Source: Rhodocyclaceae bacterium (GTDB taxonomy: Bacteria; Pseudomonadota; Gammaproteobacteria; Burkholderiales; Rhodocyclaceae). From it: a DNA stretch of 9,916 nt. Position numbers and translations under genes: made by a program. The notes beneath the pieces are model-generated. The model had not been told where the DNA came from, made no database searches, and saw nothing but the letters and a program-made list of their open reading frames with translations. Where the stretch lies: positions 1-9,916 of the forward strand of contig JADFDL010000037.1 in assembly GCA_018262875.1 (NCBI GenBank), read 5' to 3'. Within the stretch, counting starts at the first letter, position 1; each line of letters opens with the position of its first letter. Below, in pieces: positions 9,334 to 9,916 of this stretch.

Positions 9334-9916
9334 ATCTGCGAATTCTCGGTGCTGTGCTGGCGGCCGTGCTGACGGCCGCTTGTTCAAAGCCGGAGGAGCC
9401 GGCGCAGCCGTTGCGCACGGTGCGGGTCATGAAACTCGACAACGCCGCCGTATCGGGGGGGCTGACTTTTCCCGGCGAGGTGCGCGCCCGCTTCGAAGCC
9501 CGCCTCGGCTTCCGTCTCGGCGGCAAGCTCGTCGAGCGGCGCGTCGATGTCGGCGCCGCGGTCAAAAAAGGCCAGGTGCTGGCGCGCCTCGATGCGCAGG
9601 ACGTGGCGCTGCAGTCGGGCCAGGCCGAGGCGAATCGGGCGCTGGCCGAGGCGGAGGCCAAGCGCTACCGAGACCTGCGGGCGAAGAACTTCGTCAGCCA
9701 GGCGGTGCTCGACGCGAAGGAGACGGCGTTGAAGACAGCCGAAGCGCAGGCCGGCGTGGCGCGCAACCAGGCCAGCTATGCCACGCTGGTGGCCGACCGC
9801 GACGGCGTGGTGACGGCGGTGGAAGCCGAGGCCGGCCAGGTGGTGGCCGCCGGCCAGACGGTGGTGCGCGTCGCCGAAGGCAACGAGAAGGAAATCGTCA
9901 TCGCCGTGCCGGAAGG
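9330..9916 (+). CDS. RND efflux periplasmic adaptor (membrane fusion) lipoprotein, 3'-truncated by the window edge
   Basis: The first 195 residues of an AcrA/MexA-like adaptor that bridges an inner-membrane RND pump to an outer-membrane channel. Residues 1-17 form a lipoprotein signal ending LTAAC, with Cys18 as the predicted lipidated residue; this lipobox is acceptable but not ideal (Thr at -3). The first half of the lipoyl-like domain is at about 45-91 (GFRLGGKLVERRVDVGAAVKKG). An Ala/Glu/Lys-rich alpha-hairpin follows (92-150), and the second lipoyl half is at about 151-183 (ATLVADRDGVVTAVEAEAGQ). The ATG has a good AAGGA (9319-9323) 6 bases upstream, within the mini-ORF. The gene is about half present; the pump gene is expected just downstream. 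Substrate unknown. Confidence 0.92.
   Translation, partial: MNLRILGAVLAAVLTAACSKPEEPAQPLRTVRVMKLDNAAVSGGLTFPGEVRARFEARLGFRLGGKLVERRVDVGAAVKKGQVLARLDAQDVALQSGQAEANRALAEAEAKRYRDLRAKNFVSQAVLDAKETALKTAEAQAGVARNQASYATLVADRDGVVTAVEAEAGQVVAAGQTVVRVAEGNEKEIVIAVPE

Overview
This GC-rich window has dense operons, 4-base ATGA gene overlaps and a GabD/ThiC/LemA/RND gene set. That fits a Gram-negative proteobacterium. The protein flavour suggests a betaproteobacterium, perhaps of the Rhodocyclales; this placement is a judgement from memory, not a computed assignment.

Layout. (1) Positions 1-2231, plus strand: the 3' part of an NAD(P)-dependent succinate-semialdehyde dehydrogenase gene (gabD), overlapping a zinc-dependent alcohol dehydrogenase gene. 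Together they look like an alcohol-to-aldehyde-to-acid module. (2) Positions 2232-2275: a GC-rich hairpin element filling the gap between convergent genes. (3) Positions 2276-5993, minus strand: a TPP riboswitch, thiC, a small exported DUF4124 protein translationally coupled to thiC, then a larger exported protein of unknown function, probably with its own start signals. (4) Positions 6077-8547, plus strand: lemA coupled to a DUF2207 membrane protein with an extreme Gly/Ser tail ending in Trp. (5) Positions 8557-9916, plus strand: a near-consensus sigma70 promoter overlapped by a perfect 26-bp palindrome, a TetR-family repressor, a 22-codon mini-ORF, and the start of an RND-type periplasmic adaptor lipoprotein that runs off the window. 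The last three reading frames are chained by ATGA overlaps.

How the parts work together. The TPP riboswitch should shut off thiC, and with it the coupled DUF4124 gene, when thiamine pyrophosphate is plentiful. The leader contains a plausible Shine-Dalgarno sequestering hairpin and a competing anti-sequester pairing. The TetR protein very probably binds the palindrome at its own promoter and so controls itself and the efflux genes behind it. lemA and DUF2207 form a membrane/envelope pair of unknown function.

No clearly new system (defence, mobile element, CRISPR or biosynthetic cluster) is visible. The least understood items are the exported protein at 2276-3490, the lemA-DUF2207 pair, the thiC-DUF4124 coupling and the mini-ORF between the repressor and the adaptor.
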